Source of the DNA: Primorskyibacter flagellatus
GTDB taxonomy: Bacteria; Pseudomonadota; Alphaproteobacteria; Rhodobacterales; Rhodobacteraceae
Assembly: GCF_014638275.1 (NCBI RefSeq)
Contig: NZ_BMFJ01000003.1
Location: forward strand, 1-64,000
Length of the DNA stretch: 64,000 bases
Reading direction: 5' to 3'
The translations under genes were made by a program, and so were the position numbers. Within the stretch, counting starts at the first letter, position 1. Every line of letters starts with the position of its first letter. The notes beneath the pieces are model-generated. The model had not been told where the DNA came from and did not search any database. It saw nothing but the letters and a program-made list of their open reading frames with translations. Shown one piece after another: positions 7,200 to 15,628 of this stretch.

Positions 7200-8550
7200 C
7201 AGGTACAGTGCCCCCCATGTTCGTATTCGCGCGCGCAGGCCTCACGAGGCCTGGTGCCGACGCGATCCCAGCACCCAAAGCTGGTGCAGCCAGAGACGAA
7301 ACAGGTGCCGCAGGTTTCAGATGCCCGCTCGGTGTCATGCCGAGCGCACCATGTTCGAGCTGGACAGTCTGTGCACGATGATAGGCCTGCAGAGCGGTCT
7401 CACCGGCCTTTTCACCGAACAGATCGTCGAACGTCGATTGGATAACCGCAGGATCGAAGCCAACCCGCTTCAGGTTTTCGAGGCGTTCGATGAGGGTGAG
7501 CAAGTCCGCCGCCCAAAGTTGCTGGTCGCTCCTTTGAGCCGGCCACCGATCGGTGAAGAGGTCGGGGTAATGTGCCGGATTGCGAACTTCCAGCAACCGC
7601 AGGTTCTGTTCAGCATTGCGGATCTGCCAGCGCATCCGCTTGGCAATCGCTATCACCTCATCGACCAGGCTATCGTTTGCAGGGCTGGCATCGATTGCAA
7701 TCGCTGCGATAATGACGGCCGGTGGTTTGCGTTTGCCACGGTGATCGTCGTGCTTGCGATAGCGTTTGTCGCGGAACCTCTTGATCAGTTGCAGGGCAAC
7801 CACGCGAGGCGATTTCTGGTCGAGCGGGACATGCACCGGCATCGGTTGGGTATCTGCCTTTTGCAACGCCAGACCAGACGTCTCATTTGAAAGCCGCGTG
7901 GCCAGTTCGGTGTAGGTTTCGCCATCGACGAGGTAACGACGCGCATCGAAGCGCTTCTGAAACGCCTCGCTGATCTCGACGCGAGCATTGAAGTGATCGG
8001 CAAACCCCTTAGGATTGATCTCCTTGTGGTACCGCTCGTCCGTCTCAGGCTTGTGGTGAAACAAGGTTGCCACGCGTTCTGGTGCCCCATCGATGCGAAC
8101 GACCGGCATCAGATCGACCGTGACGCCGTCCGGGTAGGTAACCGTGACACAGCGACTGTTTTTCTCAATCAGGTAGTCGTAGTACTTGCTGCCTTTTTCG
8201 CCCTTGATCGCTTTGTACAGTTGTTCAAGCACCCATGCCGGATCGGTGCCAGGAGCGATCGCGATCTCGAGCACGGCATCAACGTCGTGCTGGTCGGTCT
8301 TCAGGCGTGACCGAGTCGCGGCGTGGATTGCAAAGCTGCCAGAAGGGTAGATCTCAAGGACCAAATCTTCGAGAGGGCTGCCAGGGCGGTCGACATGCTG
8401 AGCGAGCCCGCGAAAATGGCGGTCGGCTTCGTCGTGCATCGTGCGGGTGATCTGGATGGCACGTGCAACGTCCATCAGCGCAGCTTCTACAGGGTCGATC
8501 TCCAGGCTGCGGGCGAAATCTTCGAGGTTCGTCCTGATATTCATCTTCAT
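7183..8550 (-). CDS. CD-NTase (cGAS/DncV-like nucleotidyltransferase) of CBASS
   Basis: A 455-residue cyclic-oligonucleotide synthase. The catalytic core is visible: GS at 71-72 (SGSFAIH), the metal-binding D89-x-D91 in HDVDAVL, and the third acidic residue D146 in GVTVDLMPV. It is first gene of the operon that continues with the E2 protein and the patatin effector. Family role: on phage infection it makes a cyclic di- or trinucleotide that activates the effector. The clade and product cannot be told from sequence alone. The last 40 residues are Ala/Pro/Gly-rich and flexible, suited to conjugation; a GG dipeptide lies eight residues before the end rather than at it. An alternative ATG exists two codons downstream. 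Confidence 0.88.
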   Translation of the reverse strand: MKMNIRTNLEDFARSLEIDPVEAALMDVARAIQITRTMHDEADRHFRGLAQHVDRPGSPLEDLVLEIYPSGSFAIHAATRSRLKTDQHDVDAVLEIAIAPGTDPAWVLEQLYKAIKGEKGSKYYDYLIEKNSRCVTVTYPDGVTVDLMPVVRIDGAPERVATLFHHKPETDERYHKEINPKGFADHFNARVEISEAFQKRFDARRYLVDGETYTELATRLSNETSGLALQKADTQPMPVHVPLDQKSPRVVALQLIKRFRDKRYRKHDDHRGKRKPPAVIIAAIAIDASPANDSLVDEVIAIAKRMRWQIRNAEQNLRLLEVRNPAHYPDLFTDRWPAQRSDQQLWAADLLTLIERLENLKRVGFDPAVIQSTFDDLFGEKAGETALQAYHRAQTVQLEHGALGMTPSGHLKPAAPVSSLAAPALGAGIASAPGLVRPARANTNMGGTVPDDNCW

Positions 8551-8597
8551 CTGCCCCCTCAGGCTTGACGGATTCGCTGATCCGTCTTACAGTTTTT

Positions 8598-8666
8598 GAC
8601 GTTTTCGTAGGATAGAAAGCGAAAAAAGAAGCCGCGAGCAAGCGGCAGTAATCCTACGATATCGTC
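8598..8666. promoter_or_regulatory. Paired inverted 16-bp operators between CBASS and capH
   Basis: The divergent promoter region (8551-8689) contains GACGTTTTCGTAGGAT at 8598-8613 and, on the other strand, GACGATATCGTAGGAT at 8651-8666. The two copies match at 13 of 16 positions and face each other across 37 bases. Each has an internal ACG-N4-CGT dyad; in the right copy it is the perfect palindrome ACGATATCGT. One copy lies near each gene start, the layout expected if the adjacent XRE-family protein represses both its own operon and CBASS. No experimental evidence is available here. Confidence 0.65.
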
Positions 8667-8689
8667 ATACTAACACATGCGGGAGCGTC

Positions 8690-9025
8690 ATGTCAAATTC
8701 TACGGATTCCAATGGTGGGTTCGGTGACAGGTTACGTCAAGCCAGAGAAGCGCGAGGGATCAACCAAACGGAACTTGCGGCGAAGACTGGGTTACAACCA
8801 TCAGCAATCGGCCATTTCGAGAAGGAGCGGCGCAAGCCTTCGTTTGCAAACATTAGGGCCCTCGCGAAGGCATTGAGCGTTACGTCAGACTACTTGCTAG
8901 GCAGGACCAACGACATGGCGGGAGCAACAACGGCATTTCGTGGTGAAGAGAACCTGTCAGACGACGACCGAGAGCACATTCAAATGATGATCGACCTCAT
9001 GAACCAGAGAAAGTCGGGTCGTTGA
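8690..9025 (+). CDS. capH: CapH-like XRE-family repressor
   Basis: A 111-residue helix-turn-helix repressor. The XRE domain spans about residues 12-67 (LRQAREARGINQTELAAKTG, IGHFEKERRKPS, YLLGRTND). It is followed by a short C-terminal tail (DREHIQMMIDLM) that may dimerise. It is divergent from the CBASS operon and coupled to a Zn-peptidase gene: the two frames overlap at TTGA. This is the CapH-CapP arrangement described for some CBASS loci, where CapH represses CBASS and CapP cleaves CapH upon DNA damage. The assignment rests on domain type and context. Confidence 0.78.
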   Translation: MSNSTDSNGGFGDRLRQAREARGINQTELAAKTGLQPSAIGHFEKERRKPSFANIRALAKALSVTSDYLLGRTNDMAGATTAFRGEENLSDDDREHIQMMIDLMNQRKSGR

Positions 9026-9909
9026 GCAAATTCCGAATTCATATGGCGCGGCGCCAAGGTGAACTCAAAGCAAAAGAAAATGGCTACGATGCCTTCCCCG
9101 TTGATCCGTTTGCGATCGCGGAGAGCGAAGACATCTTGGTCGAGCCAAAGGATCCGGGCCGGGTTGGCGTGAGCGGCGGGATCATCTTCCATGATGAGAG
9201 CGTTGGCATCTTCTATGCGACCGATATCAAGAGCGAGGGGTTTCGCCGGTTCACCGTGGCTCACGAACTTGGCCACTATTTTCTTGAGGGGCATCCCGAG
9301 GAAATTCTGAAGACTGCTCCGATCCACATGTCCAGGGCGGGGTTTTCACAAGGGACGAGTTCGATAGAGCTAGAGGCGGATCATTTTGCGTCTGGGCTGC
9401 TCATGCCGTCGAGACTCGTGGGCGAGGTCATCGGGGGCAGCCGTGTCGGTCTGGATGGGATCATTGCGCTAAGTCAGCTGGCCGAGTGCTCGCTCACGGC
9501 CTCTGCCATCAGAGCCGCCGAATGTTGCGACTATCCGATGGCGGTTGTCGTCAGTTCCGGCGACAAGGTCGCATATGCGTTCTTGTCTGACAGCTTCAAA
9601 AAGCTCGACAAGCTCACATTCCTCAAAAAGGGTACTCCGCTGCCACGAACCCATACCCTGCGGTTCAACGCTGATACGCAAAGCATCCGGTCCGCGCGCT
9701 CGATATGTGGACAAACCAGTCTTGCTGAATGGTTCTCTTGTGGGCGACGGCTTGCGTTGGATGAAGAAGTCATCGGTCTCGGCGCTTACGGCTTCACCCT
9801 TACCGTCCTTTCCAGCGAAGAACTTGCTGACGATCCCGATGACGAAGCCTACGAAGAAGAAGCCTTATTGATTGAGAGCTGGACCCCCAAGTTCGCGATA
9901 GGTCGCTAA
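9022..9909 (+). CDS. capP: CapP-like ImmA/IrrE-family zinc peptidase
   Basis: A 295-residue protein whose N-terminal half is an ImmA/IrrE metallopeptidase: HELGH at 81-85 supplies two zinc ligands and the catalytic glutamate, and E118 in ELEADHFASGLLMP is the likely third ligand. The C-terminal half (CGQTSLAEWFSCGRR) is a regulatory domain seen in CapP/IrrE proteins. The start is TTG overlapping the capH stop; an internal ATG at 9043 is possible. Predicted role: cleave the CapH-like repressor when a DNA signal binds and so derepress CBASS. The 186 bases that follow hold nothing recognisable. Confidence 0.8.
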   Translation: MSKFRIHMARRQGELKAKENGYDAFPVDPFAIAESEDILVEPKDPGRVGVSGGIIFHDESVGIFYATDIKSEGFRRFTVAHELGHYFLEGHPEEILKTAPIHMSRAGFSQGTSSIELEADHFASGLLMPSRLVGEVIGGSRVGLDGIIALSQLAECSLTASAIRAAECCDYPMAVVVSSGDKVAYAFLSDSFKKLDKLTFLKKGTPLPRTHTLRFNADTQSIRSARSICGQTSLAEWFSCGRRLALDEEVIGLGAYGFTLTVLSSEELADDPDDEAYEEEALLIESWTPKFAIGR

Positions 9910-10095
9910 AGCGGCCATTCGATGAAGATTGGTACGCGCGCTGGCAGAGAGGAAGACCATTGGGCATGGGTCGAAACTAGTAGCCACACGTGTCCAATTT
10001 GTGATGCGGCCGAACATGATCGCGACAACGTGCCGATTCCTACCACGGCATGCGCGGCGCCTCGCCACAAGCTGATGCGCCGCGCATGTATGTCA

Positions 10096-10428
10096 TCAGC
10101 TCTGATCGTTTAGCCTGGCATCGGGCGCATTGGCTTTTACCGAGGCAATGCCATTTTCGCGTGCGGCTTCGCTGCTATAGGCCTCGCTGGTTCCAATGAC
10201 TTGGCCGTTGCTGGCCTTGAGGTTGAACATAGGCTTTCCGGCCGCATTGGTCTTCCGCTCGTAGCGTGTGTCCAACGGTGCGTTGGTGCGCACCGAGGCT
10301 ATACCATTCTCGGCGCTGGCCTTCTGCTTATAGCCCTCGCCTGTCAAGATAATCTCACCATTTCCGGCCTTCAGACGAAACCGGTACTCCCCGGCCCTGT
10401 CCTCGTAGAGTTCGAATTTACCCGCCAT
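10096..10428 (-). CDS. YegP-family protein, two DUF1508 repeats
   Basis: A 110-residue protein built from two tandem DUF1508 units of about 45 residues. Each has a beta pattern (FELYEDRAGEYRFRLKA, then FNLKASNGQVIGTSE) and ends in a near-identical GIASV(R/K)xNAP. The family is small, widespread and without an assigned biochemical role. The start at 10428 is supported by GGAGGA about 8 bases upstream; a longer frame to 10560 is unlikely because it lacks such a site. It is monocistronic and separates the defence region from the Hxs operon. Confidence 0.85.
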   Translation of the reverse strand: MAGKFELYEDRAGEYRFRLKAGNGEIILTGEGYKQKASAENGIASVRTNAPLDTRYERKTNAAGKPMFNLKASNGQVIGTSEAYSSEAARENGIASVKANAPDARLNDQS

Positions 10429-10766
10429 TCTGTCACTTCCTCCGAAAGTCTGATTTCCGCGCGCAGTTGACAGGTGCGAGAAAGGCTTGGCAAGACCCGG
10501 TTTCCCTGACGCGGATCGAAATCGTTCCAACGCAATTGCGACGTTGTCCGGGGGTAACATTGCGTGAGCCAGCCGATGGTTCTGCTTTGGGGGGGCCGAT
10601 CCTCAGGGTCGGAAGACGGGTGGTGTCTTTGCGCCACCCGTTGCGGGAAGTTCACTTGACGTGCATTTCTTGGGCGTCGTGGGCATGAATTTTGCCACAT
10701 TCCACGCCCAATGAATGTTATAGCACACCGGATGTCAATTTTTGAGCAGACCCCGAGACCGCAGAT
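10429..10766. other. Gene-free region upstream of the Hxs operon
   Basis: No convincing gene in 338 bases. It holds the start region of the divergent YegP gene and a 7-base stem-loop (CGGGTGG at 10617-10623 with CCACCCG at 10634-10640) without a T-run. The AT-richer stretch at 10690-10760 is the likely promoter zone for hxsD. The Shine-Dalgarno before hxsD is weak (GAGA). Confidence 0.4.
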
Positions 10767-11024
10767 ATGTCCCTGAGCCCCGTTCTCGATATTTCCATAG
10801 ACCCGGAACTTCATCCCTGCATTCCCGCTGCACTTTTGCGCCTTGGATACCTCTATCCCGAGCTCGACTTTCTCGTGTCGGACAAGGGCGTCGCGGTGCA
10901 CGGCGCGTCGGGGTCCGATCTCGCGCGGCTCAAACGCGAGGTGACCTACCAAGTCTATCGCGAGAAGGTCTTCCGGCAGACCTTGTCCATGCGGCAGAGC
11001 CTCTACGCGATGTTGGCAGGCTGA
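10767..11024 (+). CDS. hxsD: His-Xaa-Ser system protein HxsD
   Basis: An 85-residue protein matching HxsD, the small partner of the Hxs system. It shows the family's C-terminal pattern around LKREVTYQVYREKVFRQT, where homologues end near an (L)NDYxLRE-like motif. Its role is unknown; by analogy with other radical SAM systems it may act as a recognition or chaperone subunit. Its stop overlaps the hxsB start (TGATG), so the two are translationally coupled. Confidence 0.8.
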   Translation: MSLSPVLDISIDPELHPCIPAALLRLGYLYPELDFLVSDKGVAVHGASGSDLARLKREVTYQVYREKVFRQTLSMRQSLYAMLAG

Positions 11025-12433
11025 TGCAGATCTGGCCGCTCCGTTTTCGCGATCTCGACGATCAAAGAACCATCCTCGCCGATGACTCCGGCGCTTATTT
11101 CCTGGCCGAGAGCGGGTTCGTCGATCGCTACGCGCGCGACGCGATAACGCCTCCGGAGGAACGGTTCCTGCGGGAAAAGGGCCACGCCTTCGAGTGGGCG
11201 GGCGATCTCGCCCATACCGGGTTTCTCACGAGGTGGTCGCGGCGCCAGCATGTGGGCGGCGGGTCGGCCTATGTGATCCTGATCCCGACGCTGCGTTGCA
11301 ATCTGAAATGCTCCTATTGCCAGGTCTCGCGCGCGCCGCTCGCGGCGCAGGGCTTCGACTGGGATTCGGAGACGCTTCAAAAGGTGCTGGGCTTTCTCGA
11401 CGGCCTGCCGGTCGAGGAGATCCAGATCGAGTTCCAGGGCGGGGAGCCGTTCCTCAGGCTCGACCTCCTGCAGGCCGTCGCCGCCTTCGCGCGCCGGCGC
11501 TTTCAGCGCGTCCGTTTCGTGGTCTGCAGCAACCTTCAAACTCTCGATGAGGACATCCTCGCGTTTCTCGACAGCGAGGACGTGCTGATCAGCACCTCGC
11601 TCGACGGACCGCACCAGATCCATACCCGTAACCGGACCGCAGATAGCGCGCTAACGAAGAACTTCCTCAGCAACCTCGAGCGGGTGATCGGCCTGATCGG
11701 TCCCGCACGGGTCTCCGCCCTGCCGACCATCGACATGGACGACCCGCCCGATCCGGAAGATCTGATCGCGGCCTACGAGGCGTTCGGCTTCACCTCGCTC
11801 TACCTGCGCCCCGTCAACTACCAGGGTTTCGCCCGCAAGAGCCATCCCGCGGCCCGGACCTCGACCGCCTGGAACGCCTACTATCGAGGTTTCATCGACA
11901 CGCTGATCGCGCGAAACGCGCTGACGGGCCGGGTGATGGAGGAGTTCTATCTTGCCCATTGCCTGCGACGCATCCTCGCTCCCGGGCTGGACGGTCACAC
12001 CGATCTGCGCAATCCCAACATCCCGACCGGCGCGAATGCGGTCATCGATTTCGACGGACAGATCTATCCCAGCGACGAGGCGCGCATGTTGGCGCGCATC
12101 CGGCGGGTCAATCTCGCCATCGGCAATGTGAGCGATGGCCTGGACCAGGAAAAGCTGGCCCTGCTCGCGCCGGGACACATCAACAACTTCGATCCCGACT
12201 GTATCCACTGCCCCTATCAGCCCTTCTGCGGCACCGATCCGATCGATGATCTCTCGCGCAGCGGTCGGATTGATGTGCCCCGCCAAGACAGCTGGTTCTG
12301 CCAGCGCCACCTCGCTGTCTTCGACCTCGCAATGGAGCTGATTTACAGCAAAGACCCAGCGGTCGAATTTACCCTGTCGCGCTGGTTCGGGCTCGAGACT
12401 CTTCCCGACGCCTTGAGGCCGATCGCGCCATGA
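11024..12433 (+). CDS. hxsB: His-Xaa-Ser system radical SAM maturase HxsB
   Basis: A 469-residue radical SAM enzyme. The [4Fe-4S]/SAM cluster motif C92-x3-C96-x2-C99 (RCNLKCSYC) is intact, followed by the glycine-rich FQGGEPFLR. A C-terminal cysteine group (CIHCPYQPFC) suggests a SPASM-like auxiliary cluster, typical of peptide-modifying maturases. I chose the ATG at 11024 because it is coupled to hxsD; the frame is open further upstream but that part overlaps hxsD. The presumed substrate is HxsA, encoded two genes downstream, probably at its His-x-Ser repeats. The modification chemistry is unknown. Confidence 0.9.
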   Translation: MQIWPLRFRDLDDQRTILADDSGAYFLAESGFVDRYARDAITPPEERFLREKGHAFEWAGDLAHTGFLTRWSRRQHVGGGSAYVILIPTLRCNLKCSYCQVSRAPLAAQGFDWDSETLQKVLGFLDGLPVEEIQIEFQGGEPFLRLDLLQAVAAFARRRFQRVRFVVCSNLQTLDEDILAFLDSEDVLISTSLDGPHQIHTRNRTADSALTKNFLSNLERVIGLIGPARVSALPTIDMDDPPDPEDLIAAYEAFGFTSLYLRPVNYQGFARKSHPAARTSTAWNAYYRGFIDTLIARNALTGRVMEEFYLAHCLRRILAPGLDGHTDLRNPNIPTGANAVIDFDGQIYPSDEARMLARIRRVNLAIGNVSDGLDQEKLALLAPGHINNFDPDCIHCPYQPFCGTDPIDDLSRSGRIDVPRQDSWFCQRHLAVFDLAMELIYSKDPAVEFTLSRWFGLETLPDALRPIAP

Positions 12434-13509
12434 TCCCGCTGCGTCTCAAATCGGAGTGCGACCGCACCCTCGCGCCTTTCGTGACCCGGATCGCCGAAGA
12501 GGAGCCGCGTTGCGCGGAGGATGCCACGCTTTGGTCGGAGGAGGCGGGCACCTTGGGCTACCAGACCGGACAGATCAAGTTCAGGCTTTCGGATGTCGCG
12601 CCCGCAGAGGTCGCGGGCGATGTGCTGCTCGTCGACCCGCGGCGCCAGATCGCCCATCGACTCATCCGGGCGGCCTCGCCGCACAACACGTTCCTGATTA
12701 CCGAGCAATGCGACCAGCTTTGTCTTATGTGTTCCCAGCCGCCGAAGCCGCAGCACCAGGACATGTTTGACCATTTCCTCGCGGCCTCCCGGCTGGCGCC
12801 GACGGGCGCGCAGATCGGGCTTTCCGGCGGAGAGCCGCTCTTGCACAAGGACGCCCTCTTCGCCTTTATCGACGCAGTTTTCGCGACCCGCGATGATCTC
12901 TGCTTCCACATCCTGACCAACGGGCAGTATTTCGAGCGCGCGGATTTGGCATGGTTGCGCAAGCACCGGGCACGGCTGCTTTGGGGCGTGCCAATCTATT
13001 CCGACAACCCCGCAACCCATGACGAGATCGTCGGCAAGCCTGGCGCCTTCGCACAGCTGTCTCCGAACCTCGCGCTCCTGGGCCTAGCCGGCGCCGCGCT
13101 CGAGCTCAGAACAGTTGTCCTGCGGCAGAACGCTCCTGGGTTGCCAAGTCTCGCCGACTTCATCGCGCGACATCTACCCTTCGCCGCAACCTGGGCGATC
13201 ATGCAGATGGAACGCATCGGCTATGGCCGGATGAACTGGGGCCGGTGCTTCTTCGACAGCAGCATCGACTTCGCCAGTCTCGGCGCGGCCATCGACCTGA
13301 TGCGCGCGCGCCGCCAAGACGTGACGCTCTACAATTTCCCGCTCTGCACGGTGCCTCCGGCCTATCGGGATCTCGCGGCACGATCGATTTCAGACTGGAA
13401 GCAGAAGTACCTCCCGGCCTGCGCAACGTGCAGCCTGCGCGACGACTGCGCCGGGTTCTTCGAGTGGTACCGGGAGGAGGACGGATTCATGGAGATACGG
13501 CCGCAATGA
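12430..13509 (+). CDS. hxsC: His-Xaa-Ser system radical SAM maturase HxsC
   Basis: A 359-residue second radical SAM protein. C94-x3-C98-x2-C101 (EQCDQLCLMC) forms the SAM cluster, SGGEPLL follows, and C331, C334 and C340 near the C-terminus could ligate an auxiliary cluster. ATGA overlap with hxsB. HxsB and HxsC always occur as a pair in this system, suggesting either sequential modification of the same peptide or a heteromeric complex. No residue is obviously missing. Confidence 0.9.
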   Translation: MIPLRLKSECDRTLAPFVTRIAEEEPRCAEDATLWSEEAGTLGYQTGQIKFRLSDVAPAEVAGDVLLVDPRRQIAHRLIRAASPHNTFLITEQCDQLCLMCSQPPKPQHQDMFDHFLAASRLAPTGAQIGLSGGEPLLHKDALFAFIDAVFATRDDLCFHILTNGQYFERADLAWLRKHRARLLWGVPIYSDNPATHDEIVGKPGAFAQLSPNLALLGLAGAALELRTVVLRQNAPGLPSLADFIARHLPFAATWAIMQMERIGYGRMNWGRCFFDSSIDFASLGAAIDLMRARRQDVTLYNFPLCTVPPAYRDLAARSISDWKQKYLPACATCSLRDDCAGFFEWYREEDGFMEIRPQ

Positions 13510-14045
13510 AGAAGATCGGAAAATTCGCCATCACGCTCGCGGCCGCGGGCTACCTGCCACAGGGGGCTCAGGCCGTGGTCGCACCACCGCGGCTCGATTA
13601 TGACGATGATGCGTCGGCCTCGCTGTTCCAGATCCTACGGGGCGAGCACAAGTACACGCTGGCCGGGCACCGATCACACTCGAGCCATGGCTCGCACGGA
13701 TCGCATGGCAGCCATCGCTCCTCCTCGAGCGGGGGATATTCGAGTGGGGGCAGTTCCTATCGCCCGTCGAAACCCTCAAGCAACAGCACGCCGCCATCCT
13801 ATGTCATGCCGCGCGCGTCGCAGGCGCCGAAAACATTGCCCGGCAACAGTACGGCCTTCACCGAGATTGTCAGGCGGGTTCAGACGGCACTCTATGCCTA
13901 TGGCTATTACACCGGTGCCATCGACGGGATCGTCGGCACCGGCACCAAAACTGCGCTCAGCAAGTTCCAGAAGGACTGGAACCTGAAGATCACTGGCACC
14001 ATCACCCCCGAGGTCCTCGATGCGCTCAATATCGTTGCGAAGTAG
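13506..14045 (+). CDS. hxsA: HxsA: secreted His-Xaa-Ser repeat protein with peptidoglycan-binding domain
   Basis: A 179-residue exported protein and the presumed substrate of HxsB/HxsC. It has a signal-peptide-like start (MKKIGKFAITLAAAGYL, then AQA). A block of six H-x-S triplets follows (HRS, HSS, HGS three times, HRS) at about residues 57-75, then a Ser/Gly/Pro-rich linker. Last comes a peptidoglycan-binding type 1 domain from about 118 (VQTALYAYGYYTGAIDG, GTKTALSKFQ). The product should sit in the periplasm against the cell wall. ATGA overlap with hxsC. The repeat block is short, so only a few sites could be modified. Confidence 0.88.
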   Translation: MKKIGKFAITLAAAGYLPQGAQAVVAPPRLDYDDDASASLFQILRGEHKYTLAGHRSHSSHGSHGSHGSHRSSSSGGYSSGGSSYRPSKPSSNSTPPSYVMPRASQAPKTLPGNSTAFTEIVRRVQTALYAYGYYTGAIDGIVGTGTKTALSKFQKDWNLKITGTITPEVLDALNIVAK

Positions 14046-14418
14046 CTGGCTCCGATATGCCCTGGTCCTGGCCGGTGGCGTGGTGATCGGCCAGATCGTT
14101 CCGCCGCTCTGGACCTGGGGGGTGATCCTCGTCGCCGAGCCGTCGTACCAAGAGGCGACCTATCGCTGTGATCGCTCGATGCGCGCGCATCTCCTGGCCA
14201 AACAGAAGCTGGAGGCTGCGCCTTCGGCTGAAAGTGTCCGGGACCTCGAGGCGAGCGAGATCGCGCTGATCGACTGCCAGGATTACGACCTGATGCGCAA
14301 GCGGCTGATGCTCGTCGGGCTTGACGAGACAGCCCTGTCCTACATGGCACTGAAGGCCATCGAGGCCAAGGCGACAGACCTGCAGGATGTGATCGAGATC
14401 CATGAAATCCATTACTAG
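14020..14418 (+). CDS. TIGR03982-type His-Xaa-Ser system membrane-anchored protein
   Basis: A 132-residue protein with one N-terminal membrane segment (YALVLAGGVVIGQIVPPLW, about 13-31) and a periplasmic helical domain with two cysteines (YRCDRS, IDCQDY). It matches the small accessory family found only in Hxs operons. The ATG overlaps the end of hxsA by 26 bases; a TTG at 14035 would shorten it by five residues. Its role is unknown; it could tether the periplasmic dihaem proteins or HxsA to the membrane. Confidence 0.75.
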   Translation: MRSISLRSSWLRYALVLAGGVVIGQIVPPLWTWGVILVAEPSYQEATYRCDRSMRAHLLAKQKLEAAPSAESVRDLEASEIALIDCQDYDLMRKRLMLVGLDETALSYMALKAIEAKATDLQDVIEIHEIHY

Positions 14419-15628
14419 GGTCTTCTTCGCGATCGCGCTGATCTGCGCCGCCCCCGCCATGGCCGAAACCATGCGCGAGGCCGTCCTGCGCAAGGCCGCG
14501 CTGGAGAATGGATTGCGTCCGGCCGAAGAGTCCTGGCCCGATTTCGAACCGGAAAAGGCGGCGGTCGGCAAACTCCTCTTCGAGAGCGAACTTCTCTCGC
14601 TTACCCGGAACGTCTCCTGTCGTAATTGCCACCTCGACGAGTTCGGCTCCGCGGATGGTCTGCCGCTTGGACATGGGGCAGGTGGTGTCGGCAAAGGCGT
14701 CGAGCGGATGAAGAGCCAGGCAGGGGTGCTCTCACGCAACGCCCTCGCCCTCTGGGGCCGCGGCGGGATCGGCTTCGACGTCTTCTTTTGGGACGGACGG
14801 GTAGATGCCAGTTCGGGTGCGGTCCGAAGCCAGTTCGGCACCATGGCGCCCTCCGACGACCCTCTGGTCGTGACCGCGCATCTGCCGCCGGTGGAGTTCC
14901 GCGAGATGATCGGGGAGAGCAATGACACGGAATGGCTCCGCCAGGGCGATGTCAACGCCGCGGCCCGGGTGCACCAGGAGATCGCCCGCCGCATTCGGGG
15001 GACGCCCGAGATCGCCGAGCCCCTGTCTGAAGCGTCCGGGCTTGACTTCGAGCAGCTCACCTACTTGCAGATCGCCGAGGCCATTGCCGCCTTCATCCGC
15101 TCCGAGTTCCGGCTTCGGGAGACCAAGCTCCATCGCTTTGTCTTCGAGCGTCAGGCGCTGACAGACCAGGAACTGGCCGGCGGCCTCCTTTTCTACGGCC
15201 GCGGGCAGTGCGCGGCCTGTCACAGTGGCCCCTATTTCTCGGACCTCAGGTTCCACGCGATTCCGTTCGCGCAGTTCGGGTTCGGGTTCAACGGCTTCGG
15301 CATCGACTACGGCCGCTACAATTTCACGCAAGACCCCCGAGATCGCTACGCCTTCCGCACGCCGCCGCTTTATAATGTCACCAAGACCGCGCCCTATTCC
15401 CATTCCGGGGTCGAGCCGGATCTCGCCGGCGCCATCCGGGCGCATGTCGATCCTTTGGCAGAGATCGATACCAGCAGACTTTCCGCGCTAGATCGGGCCG
15501 AGGTCTACCAGAAAATCGCGCGCTGGTCACTGGAGCCGAGCTACGCGGTCGAGCTCAGCGACGCGGAGATCGCCGAGCTCGTCGCCTTCCTGGCGGCGCT
15601 GGAGTTCGATCCGGAGCCCGGGCGGTGA
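14402..15628 (+). CDS. His-Xaa-Ser system MauG-like dihaem enzyme
   Basis: A 408-residue periplasmic dihaem protein. It begins with a clear signal peptide (VFFAIALICAAPAMA) and has two haem-binding CxxCH motifs, CRNCH at 73-77 and CAACH at 270-274, in the usual arrangement of the cytochrome c peroxidase/MauG family. MauG oxidises tryptophans of methylamine dehydrogenase to form a quinone cofactor; by analogy this enzyme may oxidise residues of HxsA after export. Overlaps the previous gene by 17 bases and the next by 4, so it is fully embedded in the operon. Confidence 0.87.
   Translation: MKSITRVFFAIALICAAPAMAETMREAVLRKAALENGLRPAEESWPDFEPEKAAVGKLLFESELLSLTRNVSCRNCHLDEFGSADGLPLGHGAGGVGKGVERMKSQAGVLSRNALALWGRGGIGFDVFFWDGRVDASSGAVRSQFGTMAPSDDPLVVTAHLPPVEFREMIGESNDTEWLRQGDVNAAARVHQEIARRIRGTPEIAEPLSEASGLDFEQLTYLQIAEAIAAFIRSEFRLRETKLHRFVFERQALTDQELAGGLLFYGRGQCAACHSGPYFSDLRFHAIPFAQFGFGFNGFGIDYGRYNFTQDPRDRYAFRTPPLYNVTKTAPYSHSGVEPDLAGAIRAHVDPLAEIDTSRLSALDRAEVYQKIARWSLEPSYAVELSDAEIAELVAFLAALEFDPEPGR

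Noticed and set aside
13245-13505. Upstream extension of hxsA
   Set aside because: The open frame before 13506 overlaps hxsC; the ATGA-coupled ATG with signal peptide is the natural start.
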